Shown here: piece by piece, positions 50,557-58,337 of the stretch
Position numbering within the stretch: position 1 is the stretch's first letter
How the letters are laid out: every line of letters begins with the position of its first letter
Assembly (NCBI RefSeq): GCF_902497875.1
Contig: NZ_CABVHY010000018.1
Coordinates: 62,001-126,000, forward strand
Direction: 5' to 3'
DNA from: Pseudomonas fluorescens
Lineage (GTDB): Bacteria; Pseudomonadota; Gammaproteobacteria; Pseudomonadales; Pseudomonadaceae
Length of the DNA: 64,000 bases
The notes under the pieces: generated by a model
Database searches by the model: none
What the model was told of the DNA's origin: nothing
Seen by the model: the letters and a program-made list of their open reading frames with translations, nothing else
Made by a program: the position numbers and the translations under genes

Positions 50557-51345
50557 CTACACCCCTCTCCGGGGCAGGACAAAACTCAGCAGAAACAGCG
50601 CGGCAGCCGTGACAACGATGGATGGGCCGGCCGGAGTGTCCTTGAACCAGGACATCGCCAAACCGCCACATACTGCGAGCATGCCCAGCAGGCTTGCGCC
50701 CAGGGCCATTTGCTCCGGCGATCGAGCATGACGCTGAGCCGCGGCCGCGGGGATGATCAGCAACGAAGTAATCAGCAGAACGCCGACGATCTTCATTGCG
50801 ACCGCAATCACCACGGCAATCAACAGCATCAAGGTCAGGCGCAACGCCGCCACCGGCAAGCCTTCGACCGTGGCCAGTTCTTCGTGCACGGTGATTGCCA
50901 GCAGTGGCCGCCACAGTGACACCAGCAACAGCAACACCGCCGTGCTGCCGCCGAGGATCCACGCCAGATCACTCGGGCTGATCGCCAGCAGGTCGCCGAA
51001 CAGATAGGCCATCAGGTCGATCCGCACTTCATGCATGAAGCTTAGTACCACCAGGCCTAAAGACAGGGTGCTCGGTGCGAGAATTCCCAATAAAGTGTCG
51101 GAGGCCAGTGGTTGGCGTTGTTGCAAGGTCACCAGCAACACGGCCAGCAGCAGGCAGCCGACGGTGACGGCCACGGTCGGGCTGACATCCAGCAGAAACC
51201 CGAGGGCAACCCCGAGCAAGGCCGCGTGGGAAAGCGTGTCGCCAAAGTAGGCCATGCGGCGCCAGACCACGAACGAGCCCAAGGGACCCGCGACCAGTGC
51301 CAGGGCCAGGCCTGCCAGCAAAGCGTAAAACAGAAAATCAGCCAT
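50557..51345 (-). CDS. znuB: Zinc ABC transporter permease ZnuB
   Basis: The 262-aa protein has about eight membrane helices with FVVWRRMAYFGDTLSHAALLG near the N-terminus and AVAMKIVGVLLITSLLIIPAA, both diagnostic of the ABC-3 metal permease family. It forms the channel of ZnuABC. The ATG at 51345 (MADFLFYALLAG) overlaps the end of znuC by eight bases and is preferred over the long upstream extension, which is the znuC frame shadow. Confidence 0.94.
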   Translation of the reverse strand: MADFLFYALLAGLALALVAGPLGSFVVWRRMAYFGDTLSHAALLGVALGFLLDVSPTVAVTVGCLLLAVLLVTLQQRQPLASDTLLGILAPSTLSLGLVVLSFMHEVRIDLMAYLFGDLLAISPSDLAWILGGSTAVLLLLVSLWRPLLAITVHEELATVEGLPVAALRLTLMLLIAVVIAVAMKIVGVLLITSLLIIPAAAAQRHARSPEQMALGASLLGMLAVCGGLAMSWFKDTPAGPSIVVTAAALFLLSFVLPRRGV

Positions 51346-52123
51346 GCTTGCAGCTATCTCCGTGGACATGGGCGTGGGCCGCCGGGGCCTCACTGACCAC
51401 CGCGCCATGCAGGTCATGGGCGTGATCGTGATGGTGGTGATAGATCGCCAGGCTTTGCGCGTTCTTGCCAAACAGCTCGACGAACGCCGGATCGCCGCTG
51501 ACCTGCTCGGGATGCCCGGAGCAGCAGACATGGCGATTGAGGCAGACCACTTGATCGGTGGTGCTCATGACCAGATGCAAGTCGTGGGAAACCATCAGCA
51601 CCCCGCAACCGTGTCGGTCGCGCAGCCGGGTGATCAAGCTGTACAGCTCGGCCTGGCCGGCGACATCGACGCCTTGCACCGGCTCATCGAGTACCAGCAG
51701 TTCCGGTTCGCGCAACAAGGCGCGGGCCAGCAGCACGCGCTGCATTTCGCCACCGGAGATGTTTTGCACCGGGTTATCGATCACCTGTTCAGCACCGACT
51801 TCGTTGAGCGCGGCCAAGGCTCGGGCGCGATCGACGCCCGGCACCAATCGTAGAAAGCGCAGGACGGACAGGGGCAGTGTCGGGTCGACATGCAGCTTCT
51901 GCGGCATATAACCCACCCGCAACTTCGGCTTGCGCCAGACGCTGCCGCTGTCCGGCTTGAGCAGGCCGAGCACGGCGCGGACCAGGGTGGTCTTGCCGGC
52001 CCCATTGGGGCCGATCAAGGTGACGATTTGCCTTGGCTCGACGCTGAGCTGGATATTTTCCAGCACTTGCTGCCCGGCAAAGGTTACCGCCACTTTGTCT
52101 AGACGGATCAACGCAGTGCTCAT
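51338..52123 (-). CDS. znuC: Zinc ABC transporter ATPase ZnuC with His-rich tail
   Basis: A 261-aa ATPase with Walker A LIGPNGAGKTTLVR, signature NISGGEMQRVLLARAL, Walker B LLVLDEPVQGVD and H-loop MVSHDLHLV. The C-terminus is unusually rich in histidine (YHHHHDHAHDLHG and AHAHVHGDSCKHG), a likely zinc-binding or buffering tail. The ATG at 52123 shares one base with the zur stop codon (TGATG), so zur-znuC-znuB form a tightly coupled operon. Confidence 0.95.
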   Translation of the reverse strand: MSTALIRLDKVAVTFAGQQVLENIQLSVEPRQIVTLIGPNGAGKTTLVRAVLGLLKPDSGSVWRKPKLRVGYMPQKLHVDPTLPLSVLRFLRLVPGVDRARALAALNEVGAEQVIDNPVQNISGGEMQRVLLARALLREPELLVLDEPVQGVDVAGQAELYSLITRLRDRHGCGVLMVSHDLHLVMSTTDQVVCLNRHVCCSGHPEQVSGDPAFVELFGKNAQSLAIYHHHHDHAHDLHGAVVSEAPAAHAHVHGDSCKHG

Positions 52124-52605
52124 CAAGCCCCCTGGCAACCCGAGCAGAGACCGACGATTTCGACGGTTTGCCCTTCGACCACAAAACCGACCTCGCGAGC
52201 GCTGGTGACGATCGCATCGCTGATGGTTTTTTGCTCGAGTTCGATCGCGGCGTGGCATTCACGGCAGATCAGGAACTGGCCCTGATGAGCGTGTTCCGGA
52301 TGATTGCAGCCGACGAAGGCGTTGAGGGACGAGATGCGATGCACCAGGCTGTTTTCCAGCAGGAAATCCAGCGCCCGGTAAACAGTCGGCGGCGCGGCGC
52401 GGCGACCATCCTGCTCACTGAGTACCGCAAGAATGTCGTAGGCGCCCAAGGGCTTGTGGCTTTGCCAGACCAGTTCCAGCACCCGCCGACGCAGTGCGGT
52501 CAGGCGCAAGCCTTGACGGGCACAGAGTGCATCGGCTTCTGACAGTGCGCTGTGCACGCAGTGAGAGTGGTCATGGGGACGGCTGGCCAGCGGTGTATTA
52601 GGCAT
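52123..52605 (-). CDS. zur: Zinc uptake regulator Zur (Fur family)
   Basis: A 160-aa repressor that shuts off zinc uptake when zinc is sufficient. The winged-helix part includes QGLRLTALRRRVLELVWQ and APPTVYRALDFLLENSLVHR; structural zinc cysteines are in FLICRECHAAIE and IVGLCSGCQGA. The N-terminal PHDHSHCVHS is His-rich. First gene of the operon and divergent from znuA, with a Zur-box-like site between them, so autoregulation is likely. Confidence 0.93.
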   Translation of the reverse strand: MPNTPLASRPHDHSHCVHSALSEADALCARQGLRLTALRRRVLELVWQSHKPLGAYDILAVLSEQDGRRAAPPTVYRALDFLLENSLVHRISSLNAFVGCNHPEHAHQGQFLICRECHAAIELEQKTISDAIVTSAREVGFVVEGQTVEIVGLCSGCQGA

Positions 52606-52631
52606 GAGCGGAGACGATATTTGTGAGAGAC

Positions 52632-52644
52632 GTTATTATGTTAC
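52632..52644. promoter_or_regulatory. Zur-box-like site between zur and znuA
   Basis: GTTATTATGTTAC resembles the core GTTATNNTATAAC of Zur operators, agreeing at 9 of 11 defined positions. It lies 27 bases upstream of the zur start and 28 before the znuA start, placed to control both. Confidence 0.65.
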
Positions 52645-52671
52645 CCGTTCTCGCCTCTCCGAGTGGTCATC

Positions 52672-53610
52672 GTGTCCCGACTTTTTGCCCTTTTTGTCGT
52701 ATTTATCGCCAGTGTGTTCGTGATCAGCGCGGCCCATGCCGAAGTAAAGGTCCTCACCAGCATCAAACCGCTGCAGTTGATCGCTGCTGCGGTGCAGGAT
52801 GGAGTCGGTGTTCCTGAAGTGCTGCTGCCGCCGGGAGCGTCCCCGCATAACTATGCCTTGCGCCCTTCCGACGTTCGGCGGGTACAGTCGGTGGACCTGC
52901 TCTACTGGATCGGCCCGGGCATGGAAGGTTTCCTGCCACGGGTGCTCAAGGGGCGCAGCTTGCCATCGATAGCCGTGCAGGACCTGCCGGGCCTGAAATT
53001 GCGCCATTTCGGCGAAGATAGCCCCTCCCATGCCGAAGATGCTCAAGAAACCGAACACGCCGATGAGCATGATCACGATCATCGACCTGGCAGCCTGGAC
53101 GCCCATCTCTGGCTGTCACCGCTCAATGCCCGGGTGATTGCGGCCAAGATGGCCGCGGACCTGAGTGCTGCCGACCCGGCCAACGCCGCTCGCTATCAAC
53201 TCAACCGCAAAGCTTTCGATGAGCGCCTGGATGCCTTGGACACACGCCTCAAGGCCCGATTGGCGGGTATCAAAGACAAACCCTACTTTGTCTTCCACGA
53301 GGCCTTCGATTATTTCGAACAAGCCTACGGCCTCAAGCATGCCGGGGTATTCAGCGTGGCGACCGAGGTGCAACCGGGCGCCCAGCATGTGGCGGCGATG
53401 CGCCAGCGCTTGCAGGAAGTCGGCAAGACTTGCGTCTTCAGTGAACCCCCGCTGCGTCCACGGCTGGCCGAAACGCTGGTCGCGGGTCTACCGGTGAAGC
53501 TGGCGGAACTCGATGCATTGGGCGGTTACACGCCCGCCACTGCCCAAGGGTATGAGCAGTTGCTGGAAAAGCTCGGCAATGATCTGGCGGGATGCCTGGA
53601 GCAGTTGTAA
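52672..53610 (+). CDS. znuA: Zinc ABC transporter substrate-binding protein ZnuA
   Basis: ZnuA captures periplasmic zinc. The 312-aa precursor has a signal peptide (FVVFIASVFVISAAHAEVK), zinc-site histidines in LPPGASPHNYALRP, DAHLWLSPLNARV and FHEAFDYFEQAYG, and a charged His-rich loop (ETEHADEHDHDHRP) typical of ZnuA. No ATG is available; GTG at 52672 follows GAGTGG and gives the expected MSRLFA-like N-terminus. GTG at 52663 is an alternative three codons earlier. Confidence 0.93.
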   Translation: MSRLFALFVVFIASVFVISAAHAEVKVLTSIKPLQLIAAAVQDGVGVPEVLLPPGASPHNYALRPSDVRRVQSVDLLYWIGPGMEGFLPRVLKGRSLPSIAVQDLPGLKLRHFGEDSPSHAEDAQETEHADEHDHDHRPGSLDAHLWLSPLNARVIAAKMAADLSAADPANAARYQLNRKAFDERLDALDTRLKARLAGIKDKPYFVFHEAFDYFEQAYGLKHAGVFSVATEVQPGAQHVAAMRQRLQEVGKTCVFSEPPLRPRLAETLVAGLPVKLAELDALGGYTPATAQGYEQLLEKLGNDLAGCLEQL

Positions 53611-53627
53611 GGCGCGCGCAATGACGG

Positions 53628-54266
53628 TCAGGGTTTTTGCCGGGAGTAACGCTGCCCCTGCTCCACCGTCCAGCCGATCACCTGGCTCGTCAGCCTGTCG
53701 CTGGCCTGGCCGAAGCCGGCCACCACCGCCGGGATTTTCGAGTCGCCCAGGGGCTGACGAACTTCAAACCGGCGGCTGGCGATGATGCGTTGATCCGCGT
53801 CGCGCACCAGTCGCGCATCCAGGCGAACCACCACTTCCACGGCGCTGCCCCGATATTCGGTCTGGAACGCCTGCAATTGCCCGCCTAACTCAAAATCAGC
53901 CTGCAGATTACTGTCGTCGGTGCTGAGCAACGACACCTGTCCTTCACGCTGAAAACCATCGAACAGATGGTTGCGCAGCAGGGTCGGCGCCGGGTCGCTC
54001 CAGCGCGAAGCCTTGTAGCTGCTGATCAGATCGCCTTGCGGAACGACGGCGATGTTCGGGCTGTTCAAGGCTTCGCTTGCCTGCGGTTTGGCCAGGCGCA
54101 ATGACCAGGGCAACCCAGTGTGTTGAGAGGCCGGCAGGCTGTTCTGCGCCGAGGGCAGCCGATAAACATCAGCAGGCTCGACCTTGGGCAGGATCGAGCA
54201 GGCGTTGATCAGGGCAAAGCCGGCAATCAGTGCAAGCGGGCCGAATACGTTGCGGGCAACCTTCAT
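53628..54266 (-). CDS. PqiC-like ABC transport auxiliary lipoprotein
   Basis: A 212-aa precursor with lipobox INACS at the end of the signal (LALIAGFALINACSIL) and a domain matching the ABC-type transport auxiliary component (formerly DUF330, PqiC): VYRLPSAQNSLPASQ, RWSDPAPTLLRNHLFDGFQ and VRLDARLVRDADQRIIASR. It would sit at the outer membrane as partner of the MCE protein. Its start overlaps the end of the MCE gene by four bases. Last gene of the four-gene transporter operon. Confidence 0.88.
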   Translation of the reverse strand: MKVARNVFGPLALIAGFALINACSILPKVEPADVYRLPSAQNSLPASQHTGLPWSLRLAKPQASEALNSPNIAVVPQGDLISSYKASRWSDPAPTLLRNHLFDGFQREGQVSLLSTDDSNLQADFELGGQLQAFQTEYRGSAVEVVVRLDARLVRDADQRIIASRRFEVRQPLGDSKIPAVVAGFGQASDRLTSQVIGWTVEQGQRYSRQKP

Positions 54267-55201
54267 GGGGTGAACTCCTTGTGCTTGTCGCTGCCCAGCA
54301 GGTAACCGCTGGGGTTGGCTTCCAGGCGACGGGAGATGGTCCGTAACGAACTCAGGGTGTCGCGCAGTTCACGCATGGCCGGGGCCAGTCCGTTGAGGCC
54401 CTGCATGCCACTGTTCAGCGAGTCCTGATTGTCCGTGAGTAATTTGTTGATGGTCGCGCTGCTCTGCTCAAGCGACTGCATGGCCTGTTCGGCACTGCCG
54501 AACATCTGCTTGCCCTGATCGTTGAGCAAACCGTTGGCGTTGCGCATCAGCGCGGACGTCTGTTCCAGGGTGGCACTCGCCTGTTTGCCGACCGATGCCA
54601 GCTGCTGCATGGCCTGACGGATGTCGCCGCGCTGATCGGCAATGACCCCGGTGGTCTGCTCCAGGTGTTCGAGGGTGCTGCTGATGCGCTCGACGTTTTG
54701 TGGTGAGAACATCTGGTTGGCGTTGTGCAGCAGCTCATTGATGCTGGTCATCAGGTCGTCGCTGTTGTTCAACAAGCGGGCGATCGGCGATGGCGAGGCG
54801 ACGATCACCGGCAGCTTGCCATCGCGCCCCCTGAGCCGGGGGCTTTGCGGTGTGCCGCCGCTGAGCTGGATGATCGAGGTGCCGGTGATCCCGGTCAGCG
54901 CCAGCTTGGCCTGGGTATCTTCCTTGATCGGGGTATCGCCGCTCAGACGGATACGCGCCAGCACCCGGCGTGGGTCTTTCGGGTCCAGGCGCAGGCTAAC
55001 CACGTCGCCGACCTTGATCCCGCTGTACTGCACCGCGCTGCCTTTGGACAGGCCGCTGACCGCTTCATTGAAGACCACTTCGTAGTCCTTGAACTCAGTG
55101 TCGACGCTGGACTTGGCCAGCAACAGACCGAACAGCAAGGCGCCGACCACCACAATCACGGTGAACAGGCCGATCAATACATGATGGGCTCGGGTTTCCA
55201 T
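54263..55201 (-). CDS. MCE (MlaD-like) family protein
   Basis: A 312-aa protein with one N-terminal membrane helix (VLIGLFTVIVVVGALLFGLL), one MCE domain (YEVVFNEAVSGLSKGSAV, YSGIKVGDVVSLRLDP, GTSIIQLSGGTPQSPRL) and a long helical C-terminal region (MQQLASVGKQASATLEQTSA) that could form a trans-periplasmic tube. MCE proteins carry lipids between membranes. The ATG at 55201 is chosen because it starts the membrane helix; the longer frame to 55312 overlaps the ATPase gene. Confidence 0.9.
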   Translation of the reverse strand: METRAHHVLIGLFTVIVVVGALLFGLLLAKSSVDTEFKDYEVVFNEAVSGLSKGSAVQYSGIKVGDVVSLRLDPKDPRRVLARIRLSGDTPIKEDTQAKLALTGITGTSIIQLSGGTPQSPRLRGRDGKLPVIVASPSPIARLLNNSDDLMTSINELLHNANQMFSPQNVERISSTLEHLEQTTGVIADQRGDIRQAMQQLASVGKQASATLEQTSALMRNANGLLNDQGKQMFGSAEQAMQSLEQSSATINKLLTDNQDSLNSGMQGLNGLAPAMRELRDTLSSLRTISRRLEANPSGYLLGSDKHKEFTP

Positions 55202-55202
55202 G

Positions 55203-56006
55203 TCATACCTCGTTGAGCTGTGTAGCGGCTTGAAGCGCCGCGCGGCCGCGAGGGCCATGGAAGTATTCGTGAATCCAGGCGTCGTCGGTCTCGGCGACCT
55301 TGTCGATGACATCCGCCACCAGCACCTTCTTTTGTGCCAGCACCGCGACCCGGTCGGTAATGGTGTACAGCGTATCGAGATCGTGAGTGACCAGGAACAC
55401 GCTCAGGCCGAGGGCATCGCGCAGGGTCAGGATCAATTGATCAAAGGCCGCGGCACCAATCGGATCAAGGCCGGCGGTCGGCTCATCGAGAAACAGGATG
55501 TCCGGGTCCAGCGCCAGGGCGCGGGCCAGCGCCGCGCGCTTGATCATGCCGCCGGACAGCGAGGCCGGGTATTTCTCGGCGGCCGACAGCGGCAACCCGG
55601 CCAGTGCCAGTTTCACCGCCGCCAGATGCTCGGCATCGGCGCGGCTCAAGCCGGCGTGCTCAATCAGGGGCAACGCGACGTTTTCGGTCACCGTCAGTGA
55701 GGAAAACAGCGCGCCCTTCTGGAACAGCACCCCGAAACGCCGTTCCACCAGCGATCGCTGGTGTTCCGAGAGGCTTGGCAAGTCTTGGCCAAACACCCGT
55801 ACCGAGCCTTCGCTGGGCCGGCGCAAACCGATGATGCTGCGCAGCAGCACGGACTTGCCGCTGCCAGAGCCACCGACCACGGCGAGAATCTCGCCCTTGT
55901 ACAAATCCAGGTCGAGGTTTTCATGCACGCTCTGGCTGCCAAAGCGATTGCACAGCCCACGGACCTCGATCACCGCCTCGGCGGGGGCACGGGATAAACG
56001 ACTCAC
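55203..56006 (-). CDS. MlaF-like ATP-binding protein of the lipid transporter
   Basis: A 267-aa ATPase with Walker A VVGGSGSGKSVLLR, Q-loop GVLFQKGALFSSLTV, signature ASLSGGMIKRAALARAL, Walker B DILFLDEPTAGLDP and H-loop FLVTHDLDTL. The GTG at 56006 overlaps the permease stop as GTGA and starts the protein at VSRLSRAPAEAV, one residue pattern before the usual beta strand AVIEVRGL. The longer open frame upstream is a shadow of the permease gene. It should power the adjacent MlaE-like permease. Confidence 0.92.
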   Translation of the reverse strand: MSRLSRAPAEAVIEVRGLCNRFGSQSVHENLDLDLYKGEILAVVGGSGSGKSVLLRSIIGLRRPSEGSVRVFGQDLPSLSEHQRSLVERRFGVLFQKGALFSSLTVTENVALPLIEHAGLSRADAEHLAAVKLALAGLPLSAAEKYPASLSGGMIKRAALARALALDPDILFLDEPTAGLDPIGAAAFDQLILTLRDALGLSVFLVTHDLDTLYTITDRVAVLAQKKVLVADVIDKVAETDDAWIHEYFHGPRGRAALQAATQLNEV

Positions 56007-57151
56007 CAGCTCATCTCCATAAAGAACAACGCCGCTACCGCGTCGAGGACAATCACCACGAAAATCGACTGGACCACGCTGGAGGTGGTGTGGGCGCCTA
56101 CCGATTCGGCACTGCCACTGACCTTGAAGCCTTCCAGGCAGCCGATCGCAGCGATCAGGAAGGCGAAAAACGGTGCCTTCACCATGCCCACCAGAAAGTG
56201 CTGAACGCCGATGTCCGATTGCAGCAGCGAAAGGAACATCGCCGGCGAGATATCCAGCGACAGTGCGCAGACCACCCCGCCGCCGACAATGCCCGAGAGC
56301 ATCGCCAGAAAAGTCAGCATCGGCAGGGCCACCAACAACGCCAGAACCCGTGGCACCACCAGTAGTTCGACCGGATCGAGGCCGAGTGTGCGAATGGCGT
56401 CGATTTCTTCGTTGGCCTTCATCGAGCCGATTTGCGCGGTGAAGGCGCTGGCGGTACGGCCGGCCATCAGGATCGCGGTCAGCAGCACGCCGAATTCGCG
56501 CAGGAAGGAGAATGCGACCAGGTCCACGGTAAAGATGCTCGCGCCAAAACTGGCCAGTACCGTGGCGCCGAGAAAGGCCACCACCGCCCCCACCAGAAAG
56601 GTCAGCAAGGCCACGATGGGAGCGGCGTCCAGCCCGGTTTGCTCGATGTGCGCGACCATCGAAGTGATGCGCCAGCGTTTGGGGCGCAGCAGCCCGCGCA
56701 CCAGGGTTTCGAGGATCAGCCCGATAAAGCCCAGCAGTTGCAGAGTGTCCTGCCAGATAGCGTCGACGGCGCGGCCGATCCGGGTCAGCAGTAGAATGCC
56801 GACATTCACCTCGGGTTCTTTGACCGGCACGCAGAAGTCGGCAAGCGAGCAGTAAACGGTTTGCAGCAGCGCGCGATCGGCAGCGGACAGGCTGCAATCG
56901 GGGTGTTCGGCGGACTTGCCCAGGCGTTCGGCGCCCAACAGCTCCACCAGCACCGATGCGCCGGCGGTGTCGAGCGCGCCGAGGCTATTGAGGTCGATAT
57001 GGGTGGTGTCGTCGTACTGGCCGTGAAGTGCTTCGCTCAGGCGCTTGAGATCAGCGTAGTGGGCCAGCGTCCAGTCACCCGTGACCCGCAACTGCGCAGG
57101 GGTGCTCGAGGTATCCAGCCGGGCGTTGCCGGCCATTGTCCTGCTGGTCAT
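56003..57151 (-). CDS. MlaE-like permease with N-terminal STAS-like domain
   Basis: A 382-aa protein. Residues 1-110 look like a STAS domain (LRVTGDWTLAHYADLKRL, HIDLNSLGALDTAGASVLVE), which in the Mla system is a separate protein, MlaB. The rest is a MlaE permease with SMVAHIEQTGLDAAPIVALL, ASFGASIFTVDLVAFSFLRE and the signature SMKANEEIDAIRTLGLDPVE. First gene of the operon permease-ATPase-MCE-PqiC. The fusion is common in non-canonical MCE operons. Transports phospholipid or other lipids; direction unknown. Confidence 0.92.
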   Translation of the reverse strand: MTSRTMAGNARLDTSSTPAQLRVTGDWTLAHYADLKRLSEALHGQYDDTTHIDLNSLGALDTAGASVLVELLGAERLGKSAEHPDCSLSAADRALLQTVYCSLADFCVPVKEPEVNVGILLLTRIGRAVDAIWQDTLQLLGFIGLILETLVRGLLRPKRWRITSMVAHIEQTGLDAAPIVALLTFLVGAVVAFLGATVLASFGASIFTVDLVAFSFLREFGVLLTAILMAGRTASAFTAQIGSMKANEEIDAIRTLGLDPVELLVVPRVLALLVALPMLTFLAMLSGIVGGGVVCALSLDISPAMFLSLLQSDIGVQHFLVGMVKAPFFAFLIAAIGCLEGFKVSGSAESVGAHTTSSVVQSIFVVIVLDAVAALFFMEMSW

Positions 57152-57202
57152 AAGCTCCTTGCTCTGGCTGTTACACGGTCCTACGTAATACCACGGTAGC
57201 GG

Positions 57203-58246
57203 TTACTTTACCTTGCTCGACACCTTGGTGTTTTGACCTGCGTCGGTCACCTTGAAGCGCAATACACCGATCACCTGGCCGTCTTCGGTCAGCACCCGAA
57301 CCTGCCAGTTGCCGACCGGATTGTCCGGGAACACCTGTTTGTGGGTCCAGGCCCGATAGCCTTCCTTGCGCCCGCCGTGAATATCCAGGGCAATGCGGTC
57401 GACCTCTTTGCCGTTGAATTTCCACACGTGATAGATCCGCTCATTCAGCCCACGGGGTGCGTTGATCGCGGTGAAGGCATACAAACCGCTACTGCGGACC
57501 TGGCTGGCGTTGACTTCTTCCAGGCTCTCGCCGGGGGTTCTGTCCTGCAATTGAGTGGTGATTGCCACCTCGGTCATCCACAGGGTCGCCGGTGGCACCC
57601 AGGAGCGCAGCAACCAGCCAGCGCCGCCGACCGCCAGGGTCACGGCCAGCAACGCCACTCCACTACGCCAGTTGCGGATCGGAAAGCTCGACGCCAGGCT
57701 CGGGAACGACAGCAGCATGGCGATGCCCAGTGCCAGCTTGAAGCTTTGCGCGGTGGTCAGGTGCAGGATGATCGGCAGCGCGGCCAGCAAGGCGGCAAAC
57801 AAGGTCAGCGTATGCAACGCCAGAAACAGCCAGCGGCGTGGCGCCAGCCATTTGTAATACAACGGATCGATGATCGAAATCAGTGCCGCGGCGCCGAGCA
57901 TCCCGGTGAAGAACAATTGCCCGCTGTTCCAGGTGGTGGTGACGAGGTAGAACGGCAGGACGAAGAACAGGCTTTCCTGGTGAATCATCTGCGTCGCATA
58001 ACGCAGCAACGTTTGGGGAATCTCGCGCTTGAAGACCTTGGTGAAGAGTTTGGTCAGGCTGTGTTCCAGCATCAGCCAGATCCAGCTCACCAGCATGATG
58101 GCGGTGATCCAGGTCGCCAGACCTTGCTGGCGATCCACCAGCATGAAGCTGCCCACTCCGGAGACAAAACCACCGAGCGCAATCACCCCTGGATAGCGCT
58201 TCATCAGTTCCATGATGCGCTGTATGTGAGGAGTCCAGTTCGGCAT
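57203..58246 (-). CDS. DUF5924/DUF2914 family membrane protein
   Basis: The 347-aa protein has about six membrane helices in the first 225 residues (VIALGGFVSGVGSFMLVD, WITAIMLVSWIWLMLEHSL, LFLALHTLTLFAALLAALPI) and a periplasmic or cytosolic C-terminal domain of about 110 residues containing VYHVWKFNGKEVDRIALDI-like sequence and YRAWTHKQVFPDNPVGNWQV, matching DUF2914. Function unknown. The ATG at 58246 (MPNWTPHIQRI) is preferred; the frame extends upstream to 58384 but runs through a REP palindrome. Not obviously linked to its neighbours. Confidence 0.82.
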   Translation of the reverse strand: MPNWTPHIQRIMELMKRYPGVIALGGFVSGVGSFMLVDRQQGLATWITAIMLVSWIWLMLEHSLTKLFTKVFKREIPQTLLRYATQMIHQESLFFVLPFYLVTTTWNSGQLFFTGMLGAAALISIIDPLYYKWLAPRRWLFLALHTLTLFAALLAALPIILHLTTAQSFKLALGIAMLLSFPSLASSFPIRNWRSGVALLAVTLAVGGAGWLLRSWVPPATLWMTEVAITTQLQDRTPGESLEEVNASQVRSSGLYAFTAINAPRGLNERIYHVWKFNGKEVDRIALDIHGGRKEGYRAWTHKQVFPDNPVGNWQVRVLTEDGQVIGVLRFKVTDAGQNTKVSSKVK

Positions 58247-58301
58247 TCGGTTATTCGCAGTCTTAGTAGGAAAAATCTCCGACACAATACCGGTGGCGTG
58301 C

Positions 58302-58337
58302 CCCTGTGGCGAGGGAGCAAGCTCCCTCGCCACAGGG
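58302..58337. repeat. Perfect palindrome, GGCGAGGGAGC type
   Basis: CCCTGTGGCGAGGGAGC and its exact complement (17 bp) flank AA. It ends one base before the stop codon of the M16 gene, so it sits directly at that gene's 3' end and probably acts as its terminator or mRNA stabiliser. Confidence 0.85.
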
